Origin: Sphingobium sp.
Lineage (GTDB): Bacteria > Pseudomonadota > Alphaproteobacteria > Sphingomonadales > Sphingomonadaceae
Direction: 5' to 3'
DNA length: 37,457 bases
Assembly (NCBI RefSeq): GCF_003248505.1
Contig: NZ_QFOA01000036.1
Location: 1-37,457 of the forward strand
Shown here: positions 25,641 to 34,346 of the stretch, piece after piece
How the letters are laid out: every line of letters starts with the position of its first letter
Numbering within the stretch: position 1 is the stretch's first letter
The notes under the pieces: model-generated
Databases searched by the model: none
What the model was told of the DNA's origin: nothing
What the model saw: the letters and a program-made list of their open reading frames with translations, nothing else
Made by a program: the position numbers and the translations under genes

Positions 25641-27956
25641 CTATTTGAAGCGAGCGCGCAGCGTCACACCGGCATAGCGATCCGCATCGCGCGGGATCAT
25701 CAGCCGCTGGCCCGCCGAGGTGTTGAGCAGCACATAGCTGTCGTCCAGGATATTGCGGACCATGAAGGTCAGACGATACCGATCCTGCGCGTCGGAAAAG
25801 CCGATGCTGGCGTTCCACAGGCCATAGGGGTCGATCGGACCGCTTTCGCCGAGGTCGGAGAACTGCTTGCTGACATGACGCCAGTCGGTCGCCAGATAGA
25901 GCTTGAGCGCGCCCAGATCGGTTTCATAATCCGCCCCGACATTATAACTGAACTTGGGCGCGAGCGGCAGGCGGGTGCCGTCGCGCGCGTCGGGCGCGTT
26001 GGTCAGCGGATTGGGATTGAAACGGCGGACGCGCGCATCGGCATAGGCGGCGCTGGCACGGAAGGTCAGACCCTTGGAAGGCGCGAAGGTCGCGTCGACT
26101 TCGAAGCCCTTAGAACGCACCGTGCCCGCGTTCGTCAGGTTGGTGACGACCGCGCCGTTCAGCAGGACGAAATTATTCGCCTGGAACCCGTCATAGTCGA
26201 CGAGGAAGGCCGCAGCGTTCAACTGAACCTTGCGGTCGAAGAACTGGCTCTTGAACCCCAGTTCGTAGCTGTTCGACGTTTCGGGATCGATGGGCGTCGA
26301 GTTGGTCGGCGCAGTGTGGTTGAAAAAGACGTTGAACGCCGGTCCCTTATAGCCGCGCGTGTAGCTGGCATAGGCCATGACGTCCTGCGCCAGGTCGACC
26401 TGCAACACTGCCTTGCCCGAGAAATTGTCGGCGCTGGTGTTGCCGCGCGACAGGTTGGTGCCGTCGCCGCCGCCCGCGACGGTCCCGCCCGCGCCGACGG
26501 CGGAGAGGCCGGGACCGATCGCCGGGAGGCCCGTCGCGGCGTTGACCGCAGGGGCACGGAAATGGGTGTAGGACACGCTGTCATGGGTGTAGCGACCGCC
26601 CAGCGTCAGGCGCAGCGACGGCGTGATTTCGTATGTGCCCTGCCCGAACACCGCCCAGTTGCGGAACGAGACGTCGCTGTTGGACGAGGCGGTAGGGAAG
26701 AGCGTGTTGACGGTGTCGCCAAGGTTGCACGGCTGCCCGCCCGTCGCCGGATCGACCGGCAGGGTCGAACGCGCGCAGCTGACATCGGCGCGGGTGAAGT
26801 CCTGGCTGTTTTTCGAATACCAGAGGAACCCGCCGACCTGATAGGTCAGCGCCTGGTTCTGGGGCGAGGCGAGGCGGACTTCGGCGGAAACCTGCTCGGT
26901 GTTCACGGTGCCGCGGTCGTGCAGTTGGGGCGTGCCGACGATGGCGCGCGGCAGGAAATCGCCGTCGCGGATTTCGGTGTTACGCCAGTTACGATAGCCG
27001 GTGACGATGCTGAAGGTGTGATCGGCGAAGGTGTCGATGTCCGCGTTCAGCGTCACGCTCCACTGGCGGTCGAGCGAGCGGGTGACGAGGTTCTGGTTGA
27101 CCTTGCGCGTATCTTCGCCCTGCGGCGCGATGCCCAGTTCACGGTCGAGCACCGCTCCGCGCGAAACGCCGGTGACTTCGGCGCAGCAATCGTCGTCAGC
27201 CTTGAAATAGTCGGCGATCAGGCGCAGGCGGCCGCCCTCCCCATCATAGTCGACAAGGCCGCGCGCACCATAATGTTCGTAGCCGTTGACGGTATTCTTG
27301 CGACCGCCCGCGACGTTCGTGACGTTGCCGTCGAAATTGCCGTAGAAACCGGTGACGCGGGCGGAAAGGTCCTGCCCGATGGGACCGGACAGGGTCAGGC
27401 GCCCGCGATATTCGTCGTCGGTCGTGCCCGACAGCGTGGCCTCCGCCTCGAAATCCTTCGTGCCGCCTTTCGACACGATGTTGACGAGACCGGCGGACGC
27501 ATTTTTGCCGAAGAGCGTGCCCTGCGGCCCGCGCAGCACTTCAAGGCGGTCGAAGTCGACCAGATCGAGGAAGGACTGGCCCGAACGGCTGAGCACGATG
27601 CCGTCGACAACGGTGGACACGCTGGGTTCGGCGGCGATGGAGAAACTGATGGTGCCGACGCCGCGCATGACGATGGCGCTGTTGGCGTTGGTCGTGCCCT
27701 TGCGGAAGGTGACGGAGGGGACGATGGAGCCGATATCTTCCAGGCTTTTCGCCCCGGCGCGCGCCATCGCTTCGCCGGTCACGGCACTGATGGCGATCGG
27801 CACATCCTGGACATTCTGCTCAACCTTTTGAGCGGTCACGATGATTTCTTCGACCTGCGCATGGGCGGTCGCGGCGAAGCCGACCGCGAACAACGATGTG
27901 GACAGGTGCAGCCCGATGCGGGCGGCCGTGGATGAAGCGCGGATATTGCTGGTCAT
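25641..27956 (-). CDS. TonB-dependent receptor
   Basis: A 771-residue outer-membrane receptor. The signal peptide spans about residues 1-33 (ending TAHAQ), directly followed by the TonB box-like EEIIVTAQK. The plug domain has VPIAISAVTGEAMARAGAKS, DIGSIVPSVTF, and FGKNASAGLVNIVSKGG; a 22-strand barrel follows. GGAGG precedes the ATG at 27956. It is divergent from the sulfoquinovosidase operon with a candidate LacI operator in the shared 150-bp region. By context it imports sulfoquinovosyl glycerol or related sulfolipid fragments across the outer membrane; family members elsewhere carry siderophores, vitamins or sugars. Confidence 0.93.
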   Translation of the reverse strand: MTSNIRASSTAARIGLHLSTSLFAVGFAATAHAQVEEIIVTAQKVEQNVQDVPIAISAVTGEAMARAGAKSLEDIGSIVPSVTFRKGTTNANSAIVMRGVGTISFSIAAEPSVSTVVDGIVLSRSGQSFLDLVDFDRLEVLRGPQGTLFGKNASAGLVNIVSKGGTKDFEAEATLSGTTDDEYRGRLTLSGPIGQDLSARVTGFYGNFDGNVTNVAGGRKNTVNGYEHYGARGLVDYDGEGGRLRLIADYFKADDDCCAEVTGVSRGAVLDRELGIAPQGEDTRKVNQNLVTRSLDRQWSVTLNADIDTFADHTFSIVTGYRNWRNTEIRDGDFLPRAIVGTPQLHDRGTVNTEQVSAEVRLASPQNQALTYQVGGFLWYSKNSQDFTRADVSCARSTLPVDPATGGQPCNLGDTVNTLFPTASSNSDVSFRNWAVFGQGTYEITPSLRLTLGGRYTHDSVSYTHFRAPAVNAATGLPAIGPGLSAVGAGGTVAGGGDGTNLSRGNTSADNFSGKAVLQVDLAQDVMAYASYTRGYKGPAFNVFFNHTAPTNSTPIDPETSNSYELGFKSQFFDRKVQLNAAAFLVDYDGFQANNFVLLNGAVVTNLTNAGTVRSKGFEVDATFAPSKGLTFRASAAYADARVRRFNPNPLTNAPDARDGTRLPLAPKFSYNVGADYETDLGALKLYLATDWRHVSKQFSDLGESGPIDPYGLWNASIGFSDAQDRYRLTFMVRNILDDSYVLLNTSAGQRLMIPRDADRYAGVTLRARFK

Positions 27957-28034
27957 AACTCCCCTCCTTCGCGATGCGCGGAACCCCGGGTTGTCCCGTA
28001 GGCGACGGGTCAGGTCTTGATCCACCGTGAAATT

Positions 28035-28055
28035 TATGTCAAGCGGTGTCATATC
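28035..28055. promoter_or_regulatory. Candidate LacI-type operator, copy 2
   Basis: TATGTC-AAG-CGGTGTCATATC in the divergent region between the receptor gene (minus) and the sulfoquinovosidase operon (plus). It is followed by GGACA, which with the inner TGTC gives a second small inverted repeat (TGTC-ATATCG-GACA). See copy 1 at 24172-24192. Confidence 0.6.
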
Positions 28056-28109
28056 GGACAGGGCTGGTGCAGCGGACCCTGTTTCATAAAAACCACATTG
28101 GGGCTGGAT

Positions 28110-30113
28110 GTGACGCTGACCTTCGAAAGCCGGGACGACGGTTTTGTCTGCATGATCGATGGCAGGGAAATCCTGCGCCACAACGCGCAGATGCCCGCGG
28201 TCACTGTCGCGCGCGGTGCGCCCGACGTGCAGATGGTGCGGGGCAATTTCACCATCGGCGATGCGCCGTCGGACATCACCCCCCTGCCCTTCGTCGCCCT
28301 GAACGGCAACACCGCATGGCTGAGCGCCGCAGTCGGCGACGCGCCGCTGGCGCGGCTGTGGGCGGAAGGCGACTCGCTGCGGGTCGAGACGCTGGGCGAG
28401 GGTTTCGACCGCATTCGCTTCGCGCTCCTGGCTCAGCCGGGCGAGCATGTGTGGGGCGGCGGGGAGCAGATGAGCTACCTCGACCTGTCGGGCCGCCGCT
28501 TTCCAATCTGGACCAGCGAGCCGGGAGTCGGGCGCGACAAATCGACGCGGCTCACCCGCCTGATGGACGAACAGGGCATGGCGGGCGGCGATTATTGGTG
28601 GACCAACTATCCGCAACCGACCTTCCTGTCATCCCGCCTTTACGCCTGTCACCTCACCAGCACGGCCTACAGCGTGCTCGACTTCACCGATGCGGAGCGG
28701 CATCGGATCGAGATTTGGGAAGAATCGGCCGAACTGCGGTTCTTCGCCGCGTCTGACATCGCTGGACTCGTCAGCGACATGAGCCTCTTCTTCGGTCGCC
28801 AGCCTGCCCTTCCCGACTGGGCGATCGGCGGCGCGATCGTGGGGCTGAAGGATGGCGATAACAGCTTCGCCCGGCTCGACCGTATTTTGGCGAGCGGTGC
28901 GGCGGTTGCGGGCCTGTGGTGCGAAGACTGGATCGGCATTCGCCAGACCAGCTTCGGGCGGCGGCTGTTCTGGAACTGGGCATGGCAGCCGGCACGCTAT
29001 CGCGACCTGCCGACCGACATCGCGACTCTCGCGGCCAAGGACATTCGCTTCCTGGGCTATGTGAACCCCTATCTCGCGGTCGACGGCCCGCAATATGCGG
29101 AGGCGCGCACGGGCGGGCACCTTGCCCTGAGGCAGGACAGCGACGAACCCTATCTGGTGGATTTCGGCGAATTCGACTGCGGCGTGGTCGATTTCACCAA
29201 CCCCGACAGCCTCGACTGGTTCGCCGAGCGCATTATCGGACAGGAAATGCTGGATTTCGGCCTGTCCGGCTGGATGGCGGATTTCGGCGAATATCTGCCC
29301 ACCGATCTGCGCCTGCACGACGGCAGCGACCCCATGCTCGCGCACAATCGCTGGCCGGTTCTATGGGCGGAGGCCAATGCGAAGGCGGTGGCGTCGCGCG
29401 GGAAGACGGGCGAAGCGGTCTTTTTCATGCGGGCGGGCTTTTCCGGCGTGCAGGCGCATTGTCCGCTGCTATGGGCGGGGGACCAGTCGGTCGATTTCAC
29501 CCGGCATGACGGGATCAACACCGTGATCACCGCCGCACTTTCCGCAGGCCTGGTCGGCAACGCCTATTCGCATAGCGACGTGGGCGGCTACACCAGCCTG
29601 CACGGCAATGTCCGCACGCCCGACCTGATGCTGCGCTGGTGCGAACTGGGTGCGTTCAGCCCGGTGATGCGCAGCCATGAAGGCAACAGGCCCGACGACA
29701 ATATCCAGATCGATTCTTCGCCCGAACTTCTGGCCCATTTCGTCGCGATGTCGCGCGTCCATGCGGCGCTTGCCCCCTATGTGCGGCACCTGAGCGACGA
29801 GGCAGTCGCGACGGGACTGCCGGTGCAGCGTCCCCTTTTCCTCCATCATTTCGAGGAGGCGCTCTTCGCGGTGCAGGATCAGTATCTTTACGGTGCCGAC
29901 ATGCTGGTCGCCCCGGTGGTCGAAGCCGATGCCGTCAGCCGACAGGTGATCCTGCCGGACGGGACGCCGTGGCGGCACGTGTGGACGGGCAAGGATTATG
30001 CGCCCGGCACGCATAAGGTCGCCGCACCCTATGGCCAACCGCCCGTTTTCTATCGACCCGACAGCCGTTTCGCCGCATTGTTCGCCGCATTGCCGGAGGC
30101 CGCGAAAGCATGA
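28110..30113 (+). CDS. smoI: Sulfoquinovosidase (GH31, KERWY type)
   Basis: A GH31 enzyme of 667 residues that hydrolyses alpha-sulfoquinovosides such as sulfoquinovosyl glycerol. It resembles E. coli YihQ throughout (GGGEQMSYLDLSGRRFPIWT; GWMADFGEYLPTD; WAGDQSVDF; SHSDVGGYTSL; MRSHEGNRP). Counting from the GTG at 28110, the nucleophile is D391 and the acid/base D458. The sulfonate-recognition set is K247 (GLKDG), E272 (WCEDW), R285 and W288 (FGRRLFW) and Y494, i.e. the KERWY combination known from the Agrobacterium enzyme rather than QQRWY of YihQ. GTG 28110 gives a family-like N-terminus; a TTG at 28017 would add 31 odd residues. The stop overlaps the next start (ATGA). No signal peptide, so it acts in the cytoplasm. 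Confidence 0.93.
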   Translation: MTLTFESRDDGFVCMIDGREILRHNAQMPAVTVARGAPDVQMVRGNFTIGDAPSDITPLPFVALNGNTAWLSAAVGDAPLARLWAEGDSLRVETLGEGFDRIRFALLAQPGEHVWGGGEQMSYLDLSGRRFPIWTSEPGVGRDKSTRLTRLMDEQGMAGGDYWWTNYPQPTFLSSRLYACHLTSTAYSVLDFTDAERHRIEIWEESAELRFFAASDIAGLVSDMSLFFGRQPALPDWAIGGAIVGLKDGDNSFARLDRILASGAAVAGLWCEDWIGIRQTSFGRRLFWNWAWQPARYRDLPTDIATLAAKDIRFLGYVNPYLAVDGPQYAEARTGGHLALRQDSDEPYLVDFGEFDCGVVDFTNPDSLDWFAERIIGQEMLDFGLSGWMADFGEYLPTDLRLHDGSDPMLAHNRWPVLWAEANAKAVASRGKTGEAVFFMRAGFSGVQAHCPLLWAGDQSVDFTRHDGINTVITAALSAGLVGNAYSHSDVGGYTSLHGNVRTPDLMLRWCELGAFSPVMRSHEGNRPDDNIQIDSSPELLAHFVAMSRVHAALAPYVRHLSDEAVATGLPVQRPLFLHHFEEALFAVQDQYLYGADMLVAPVVEADAVSRQVILPDGTPWRHVWTGKDYAPGTHKVAAPYGQPPVFYRPDSRFAALFAALPEAAKA

Positions 30114-31141
30114 GCGAGAGGTCCAATATCCGCGACGTGTCGGCCCGCGCGGGCGTGTCGGTCAAGACGGTCAGCCGGGTGCTGAACGGCCACCCCTATG
30201 TCAGCCAGGACATGCGCGAGCGTGTGGAAAAGGCGATGCAGGAGCTTAAATTCCGCCCAAGCACCGCCGCGCGCATTCTCGCCGGAACCAAGTCGGGACA
30301 GATCGCGCTCATCTACGACAATCACAGCCCCTATTATATGAACCAGATCCAGATGGGCTGTTCGGAAGGGTGCCAGCCTTCGGGAACGCGGCTGCTGGCC
30401 CAGCCGGTCGACGTGACCGATCCCACCGTGGGCGACCAGGTGCGCGGGCTGGTGACCGAAACCCATGTCGACGGGGTTATCCTGTCCTCCCCCGTCACCG
30501 ATTGCGTTCCGGTGCTCAAGACGTTGGAGCATATGGAAATCCCGTTCGTGCGCATATCGCCCGGCACCAACCATGCGATGACCGCCTCTGTCTTCATGGA
30601 CGATGCGCAGGCGGCGGACGACATGACCACCTTCCTCATCAACAAGGGGCACAGGGCGATCGGCTTCATCAAGGGGCATGGCAATCATATGGCATCGGAA
30701 GAGCGGTTGTTCGGTTATCGCCGCGCGCTCGACCGGGCGGGATTGCCGTTCGAGCCTGCCCTGGTCGCGCCCGGTGCGTTCGATTACGACAGCGGCGTCG
30801 CGGCGGCGCGCCGGTTCCTGAACGCCGCGCGGCGACCGAGCGCCATCTTCGCCAGCAATGACGACATGGCCGCCGGCGTGCTTTCGGTCGCGCACGACAT
30901 GGGCATCGCGGTGCCCGATGCGCTGTCGGTCGCCGGGTTCGACGACACGACGCTGGCGCGCATGGTTTGGCCGCAACTGACCACCATCCACCAGCCGACG
31001 CGCGAACTGGCGCTGGCAGCGACGACATTGCTGCTTGAAGGCGCGCAGCGACAGCACCGGCGCCTGCCCCATCGGTTGGTGGAGCGTGCCTCCGTCGCTG
31101 CCGTTTCTCCCGATTTCTCCGACGTACAGGATAGCGAATGA
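30110..31141 (+). CDS. LacI-family transcriptional regulator of the sulfoquinovose locus
   Basis: A 343-residue LacI/GalR repressor. The N-terminal HTH and hinge read NIRDVSARAGVSVKTVSRVL and then VEKAMQELKFRPSTAARILA. A periplasmic-binding-protein-like ligand domain follows (IALIYDNHSPYYMNQIQMG, SVFMDDAQAADDMTTFLI, AIFASNDDMAAGVLSVAHD, DALSVAGFDDTTLARM). It is the second gene of the operon, overlapping both neighbours by ATGA, so it should be autoregulated. The probable effector is sulfoquinovose or its glycoside and the probable operators are the paired 21-bp elements at 24172 and 28035; both are inferences. Confidence 0.92.
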   Translation: MSERSNIRDVSARAGVSVKTVSRVLNGHPYVSQDMRERVEKAMQELKFRPSTAARILAGTKSGQIALIYDNHSPYYMNQIQMGCSEGCQPSGTRLLAQPVDVTDPTVGDQVRGLVTETHVDGVILSSPVTDCVPVLKTLEHMEIPFVRISPGTNHAMTASVFMDDAQAADDMTTFLINKGHRAIGFIKGHGNHMASEERLFGYRRALDRAGLPFEPALVAPGAFDYDSGVAAARRFLNAARRPSAIFASNDDMAAGVLSVAHDMGIAVPDALSVAGFDDTTLARMVWPQLTTIHQPTRELALAATTLLLEGAQRQHRRLPHRLVERASVAAVSPDFSDVQDSE

Positions 31142-32046
31142 CCTTTCTTCCCGCCCCCGAAACGCGCCGCCCATTGGGCAAGAGCGGCATCATGGTGTCC
31201 CCGCTGGCATGGGGAAACTGGCGCCTGTGCGGCGACGATGTGGACGCGGTGCTGGCGCTGCTGCACGCGGCGGTAGAGGCCGGGATCGACTTCATCGATA
31301 CCGCCGACATCTACGGCCCTGACAACAACGAACCGTTCGGCGCGGCGGAGCAGTTGCTGGGCCGGGCGCTGGCGGCGGAGCCGGGCCTGCGCGACAAGCT
31401 GGTCATCGCGACCAAGGGCGGCATTTCGATGGGCGTGCCCTACGACAGCAGCGCCGCCTATCTGACCGCCGCCATCGACGCGTCGCTCGCGCGGCTGGGC
31501 GTGGATCGTGTCGAGCTTTGGCAGATCCACCGCCCCGATATCCTGACGCACCCGTCCGAGATCGCGCGCGCCATCGACGACGCGCACCGGGCGGGCAAGA
31601 TCCGGGCGGTCGGCGTCTCCAACTTCACGGCCAGCCAGATCGCGACGCTTCAGCAGTTCCTGTCCGTGCCCATCGTATCGACACAGCCCGAACTGTCGGC
31701 GCTGAAGATCGACCCCATCGACAATGGCGAAATGGATCAGGCGATCGCGATGGACATGGCGGTCATGGCATGGTCGCCATTGGGTGGCGGGCGCATCGCG
31801 GCGCCGGTGACCGCGCGCGAGCAGGCGGTCGCCCACGCGCTGGATGCGGTGGCGGCCGATCATGGCGTGTCGCGCACCGCCGCTGCCTATAGCTGGATCA
31901 TGGCGCATCCCGCGCACCCGATCCCCATCGTCGGAACACAAAAAGCGGCCCGCATCGCCGAAGCCGCCGACGCGCTCAAGGTCCGCTGGACGAGGGCGAG
32001 TTGGTACGGCGTGCTGGTCGCCAGCAAAGGAGAGCCGCTGCCATGA
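31138..32046 (+). CDS. smoB: Aldo/keto reductase, probable 6-oxo-glucose reductase (SmoB-like)
   Basis: A 302-residue aldo/keto reductase with the complete catalytic tetrad: D54 and Y59 (FIDTADIYGP), K93 (VIATKGG) and H131 (LWQIHRPD). The C-terminal cofactor-binding region has VGVSNFTASQIATLQ and PIVGTQKAARIAEAADAL. In the sulfo-SMO pathway SmoB reduces 6-oxo-glucose, the product of sulfoquinovose monooxygenase, to glucose with NADPH. The gene is placed directly before the monooxygenase, overlapping it and the regulator by ATGA. Family membership is certain; the specific substrate is inferred from context. Confidence 0.85.
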   Translation: MTFLPAPETRRPLGKSGIMVSPLAWGNWRLCGDDVDAVLALLHAAVEAGIDFIDTADIYGPDNNEPFGAAEQLLGRALAAEPGLRDKLVIATKGGISMGVPYDSSAAYLTAAIDASLARLGVDRVELWQIHRPDILTHPSEIARAIDDAHRAGKIRAVGVSNFTASQIATLQQFLSVPIVSTQPELSALKIDPIDNGEMDQAIAMDMAVMAWSPLGGGRIAAPVTAREQAVAHALDAVAADHGVSRTAAAYSWIMAHPAHPIPIVGTQKAARIAEAADALKVRWTRASWYGVLVASKGEPLP

Positions 32047-33128
32047 CCGACACTATTCTCGACAAACCCTGCGAAGTCAGCTGGTTTTCCGCGCTGTGCG
32101 ACGATGACTACGAGTTTCTCGGCCAGCCCGATCCGGCGCTGGCGTCGAGCTGGGAGCATTGCCGCAACATCGTGCTTCAGGCGGAAAAGGGCGGGTTCGA
32201 CAATATCCTGCTGCCCTCGGGCTATGCGCTCGGCATGGACACGACCATCTTTGCAGGCGCCATCGCGCCGCTCATCCGGCAGATCCGCCTGCTGATGGCA
32301 GTGCGCATGGGCGAGGACTGGCCGCCGCAGCTCGCGCGTCGGATCGCGACGCTCGACCGCATCCTGGGCGGGCGGCTGACGGTCAACATCATTTCGTCCG
32401 ACCTTCCCGGCGAGAAGATGGAGAGCAAGCCGCGATACCAGCGCACGCTGGAGATCATGCAGATCCTCAAAGCCATGCTTTCGGGCGAGCGTCTGTCCTA
32501 CAAGGGCGAATTCTACAATCTCGAACTCGATCCGCCGCGCGTCGGCACGGTGTCGGGCAAATGTCCGCCGCTCTATTTCGGCGGGCTGTCCGAGGATGCA
32601 CGCGAAGCGGCGGCGCAGGGATGCGACGTCTATCTGATGTGGCCGGACGTGATGGCCAATGTGAAGGATATCATCGCCGACATGAGCGGGCGCGCGGCGC
32701 GGCATGGCCGCACGCTGAAATTCGGTTACCGCGCGCATGTCATCGTGCGCGAGACCGAGGACGAAGCACGCGCCTATGCCGACCGCCTCCTGTCGAAACT
32801 GGACGCGGCGCAGGGCGAAGCGATCCGGGCGAAATCGCTGGACAGCGCAAGCGTCGGCGTCACGCGGCAGGCCGAACTGCGCGCGGCGGCAAGCGGCGAC
32901 GGGTTCGTCGAGGACAATCTCTGGACCGGAATCGGGCGAGCGCGGTCGGGATGCGGCGCGGCAATCGTGGGCAACCCCGATCAGGTGCTGGCGAAGCTGC
33001 GGTCCTACCGGGAAGCGGGCATTGATGCCTTCATCCTGTCGGGCTATCCCCACGCCGCCGAGGCGGACCTCTTCGCCCGCCATGTGCTGCCGCACATCCA
33101 ACATGGGCCGTTGACGCTGGAAGGGTAA
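32043..33128 (+). CDS. smoC: FMNH2-dependent sulfoquinovose monooxygenase (SmoC-like, SsuD family)
   Basis: A 361-residue bacterial-luciferase-like (SsuD family) TIM-barrel monooxygenase. Family segments are GFDNILLPSGY, LLMAVRMGEDWPPQLARRIATLDRI, RLTVNIISSDLPGE, RYQRTLEIMQILKAML, PPLYFGGLSEDAREAAA and the mobile-loop/C-terminal GVTRQAEL to AEADLFARHVLPHI. In the sulfo-SMO pathway the enzyme cleaves the C-S bond of sulfoquinovose with O2 and FMNH2, giving sulfite and 6-oxo-glucose. Location between the SmoB-like reductase and sulfite dehydrogenase, behind a sulfoquinovosidase, favours this over a general alkanesulfonate role. No flavin reductase (SmoA) is encoded in the window; FMNH2 must come from elsewhere. 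Confidence 0.87.
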   Translation: MTDTILDKPCEVSWFSALCDDDYEFLGQPDPALASSWEHCRNIVLQAEKGGFDNILLPSGYALGMDTTIFAGAIAPLIRQIRLLMAVRMGEDWPPQLARRIATLDRILGGRLTVNIISSDLPGEKMESKPRYQRTLEIMQILKAMLSGERLSYKGEFYNLELDPPRVGTVSGKCPPLYFGGLSEDAREAAAQGCDVYLMWPDVMANVKDIIADMSGRAARHGRTLKFGYRAHVIVRETEDEARAYADRLLSKLDAAQGEAIRAKSLDSASVGVTRQAELRAAASGDGFVEDNLWTGIGRARSGCGAAIVGNPDQVLAKLRSYREAGIDAFILSGYPHAAEADLFARHVLPHIQHGPLTLEG

Positions 33129-33137
33129 GGGACAGGC

Positions 33138-34346
33138 ATGGACAGGTTCGATTCCGTTCTGGCTCTGGCGCTCGCACGGCGGCGACTGATCGCGGGCGCG
33201 GCAACGGCGCTGGCCGGTGGCGCGGCGCTGGCGGCCACGCGCAAGGCGACGCTGCCTGTCCTGCCGCTTTCCACCGCCTACCCCGAAAAAGGGCCGATGC
33301 TGGTGCTGCGCAACCGGCCGCCGCTGCTCGAAACGCCGATGGACGTTTTCGACCGGGATGTTTTCACGCCCAACGACCGCTTTTTCGTGCGCTGGCACTG
33401 GGCGGACATCCCGACCCAGGTCGATACGGCGCGCTTTCACATGCGCGTGACGGGCGGGCGACGCGAACTCGCCTTTTCCCTGCCCGACCTGCTGAAGCTG
33501 CCGCGCATATCCTTTGCGGCGGTCAACCAATGTTCGGGCAATAGCCGCGCGCTGTTCGACCCGCCGGTGCCGGGGGCGCAATGGGGCCATGGCGCAATGG
33601 GCAATGCGAAGTGGGAGGGCGTGAGCCTGCGCCTTCTGCTGGAGGCGGCAGGGGTGCCGCCGGGCAAGGAACTGGTACGCTTCGGCGGGTTGGACAAGCC
33701 GCTGACGCAGGTCGACGCGTTCGAAAAGTCACTGTCGATCGACCATGCGATGAACGGCGAAGTCATGGTCGCCTTTGCCATGAATGGCGAGCAGTTGCCG
33801 CTGCTCAACGGCTTCCCGCTGCGGCTGGTGGTTCCGGGATGGTATTCGACCTATTGGGTCAAGGCGCTCGACCATATCGATATCGCCGCCGGGCCGGACG
33901 CAAACTATTGGATGGCGAAGGCCTATCAGATTCCCGCCACGCCCGGCGGGAACGTGCCGCCGGGGACGAAGGAGTTTCCCAAGACGCCGATCAACGCCAT
34001 GAACCCGCGATCCTGGATCACCAGCATCGAGCCGGGCGCGCGCATCGCCTATCGTCCCCGCATTGGCGTCGGCGGAATCGCGATGGGTGGCGACCGTGGG
34101 GTACGCCGGGTGGAGCTGTCGCACGATGGCGGGCGGACATGGCGCGATACGACGCTGGGACCGGACGAGGGGCGCTACAGCTTCCGCCGCTTCGCTGCGA
34201 GCGTACCGGTGGCGGCGCGAGGGGGGATGCTGCTGATGGCCCGCTGCACCAACGATGCGGGCGTGACGCAGCCTATGACGCCCAACTGGAACCCCGGAGG
34301 ATATATGCGCAATTGCGTGGAGACTTGCCCGGTGACGGTGGTGTGA
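33138..34346 (+). CDS. sorA: Sulfite dehydrogenase molybdenum subunit (SorA-like)
   Basis: A 402-residue sulfite-oxidase-family enzyme. A Tat-type signal is visible (ARRRLIAGAATALAGGAAL, residues 13-31), so export is folded with cofactor. The Mo-pterin domain has RFFVRWHWADIPTQV (about residue 81) and the molybdenum-ligand cysteine C132 in AAVNQCSGNSRALF; a C-terminal dimerisation domain holds GVRRVELSHDGGRTWRD. It oxidises sulfite to sulfate in the periplasm and passes electrons to a c-type cytochrome. It lies 9 bp after smoC and overlaps sorB (TGATG). Here it should remove sulfite released from sulfoquinovose. Confidence 0.92.
   Translation: MDRFDSVLALALARRRLIAGAATALAGGAALAATRKATLPVLPLSTAYPEKGPMLVLRNRPPLLETPMDVFDRDVFTPNDRFFVRWHWADIPTQVDTARFHMRVTGGRRELAFSLPDLLKLPRISFAAVNQCSGNSRALFDPPVPGAQWGHGAMGNAKWEGVSLRLLLEAAGVPPGKELVRFGGLDKPLTQVDAFEKSLSIDHAMNGEVMVAFAMNGEQLPLLNGFPLRLVVPGWYSTYWVKALDHIDIAAGPDANYWMAKAYQIPATPGGNVPPGTKEFPKTPINAMNPRSWITSIEPGARIAYRPRIGVGGIAMGGDRGVRRVELSHDGGRTWRDTTLGPDEGRYSFRRFAASVPVAARGGMLLMARCTNDAGVTQPMTPNWNPGGYMRNCVETCPVTVV

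Noticed and set aside
24183..27935. A 1250-codon open frame on the plus strand across the MFS gene and antisense to the TonB receptor
   Set aside because: Its translation is low-complexity, Arg/Gly/Ala-rich and matches no family; real genes with clear motifs occupy the same DNA in other frames. It is a high-GC shadow.
27957..28616. N-terminal extension of the TonB receptor frame by about 220 codons
   Set aside because: It would cross the divergent promoter and the start of the sulfoquinovosidase gene. The signal peptide and GGAGG at 27956 fix the start.
28110..30113. Reading the GH31 gene as an ordinary alpha-glucosidase or alpha-xylosidase
   Set aside because: The similarity to YihQ extends through the whole protein and the sulfonate-recognition residues are present; the operon adds a C-S cleaving monooxygenase and sulfite dehydrogenase.
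32043..33128. Reading the SsuD-like enzyme as a general alkanesulfonate monooxygenase for sulfur starvation
   Set aside because: No ssuABCE genes are near; it is coupled to an SQase, a reductase and SorAB, which point to carbon use rather than sulfur scavenging. Biochemistry is still needed to be certain.
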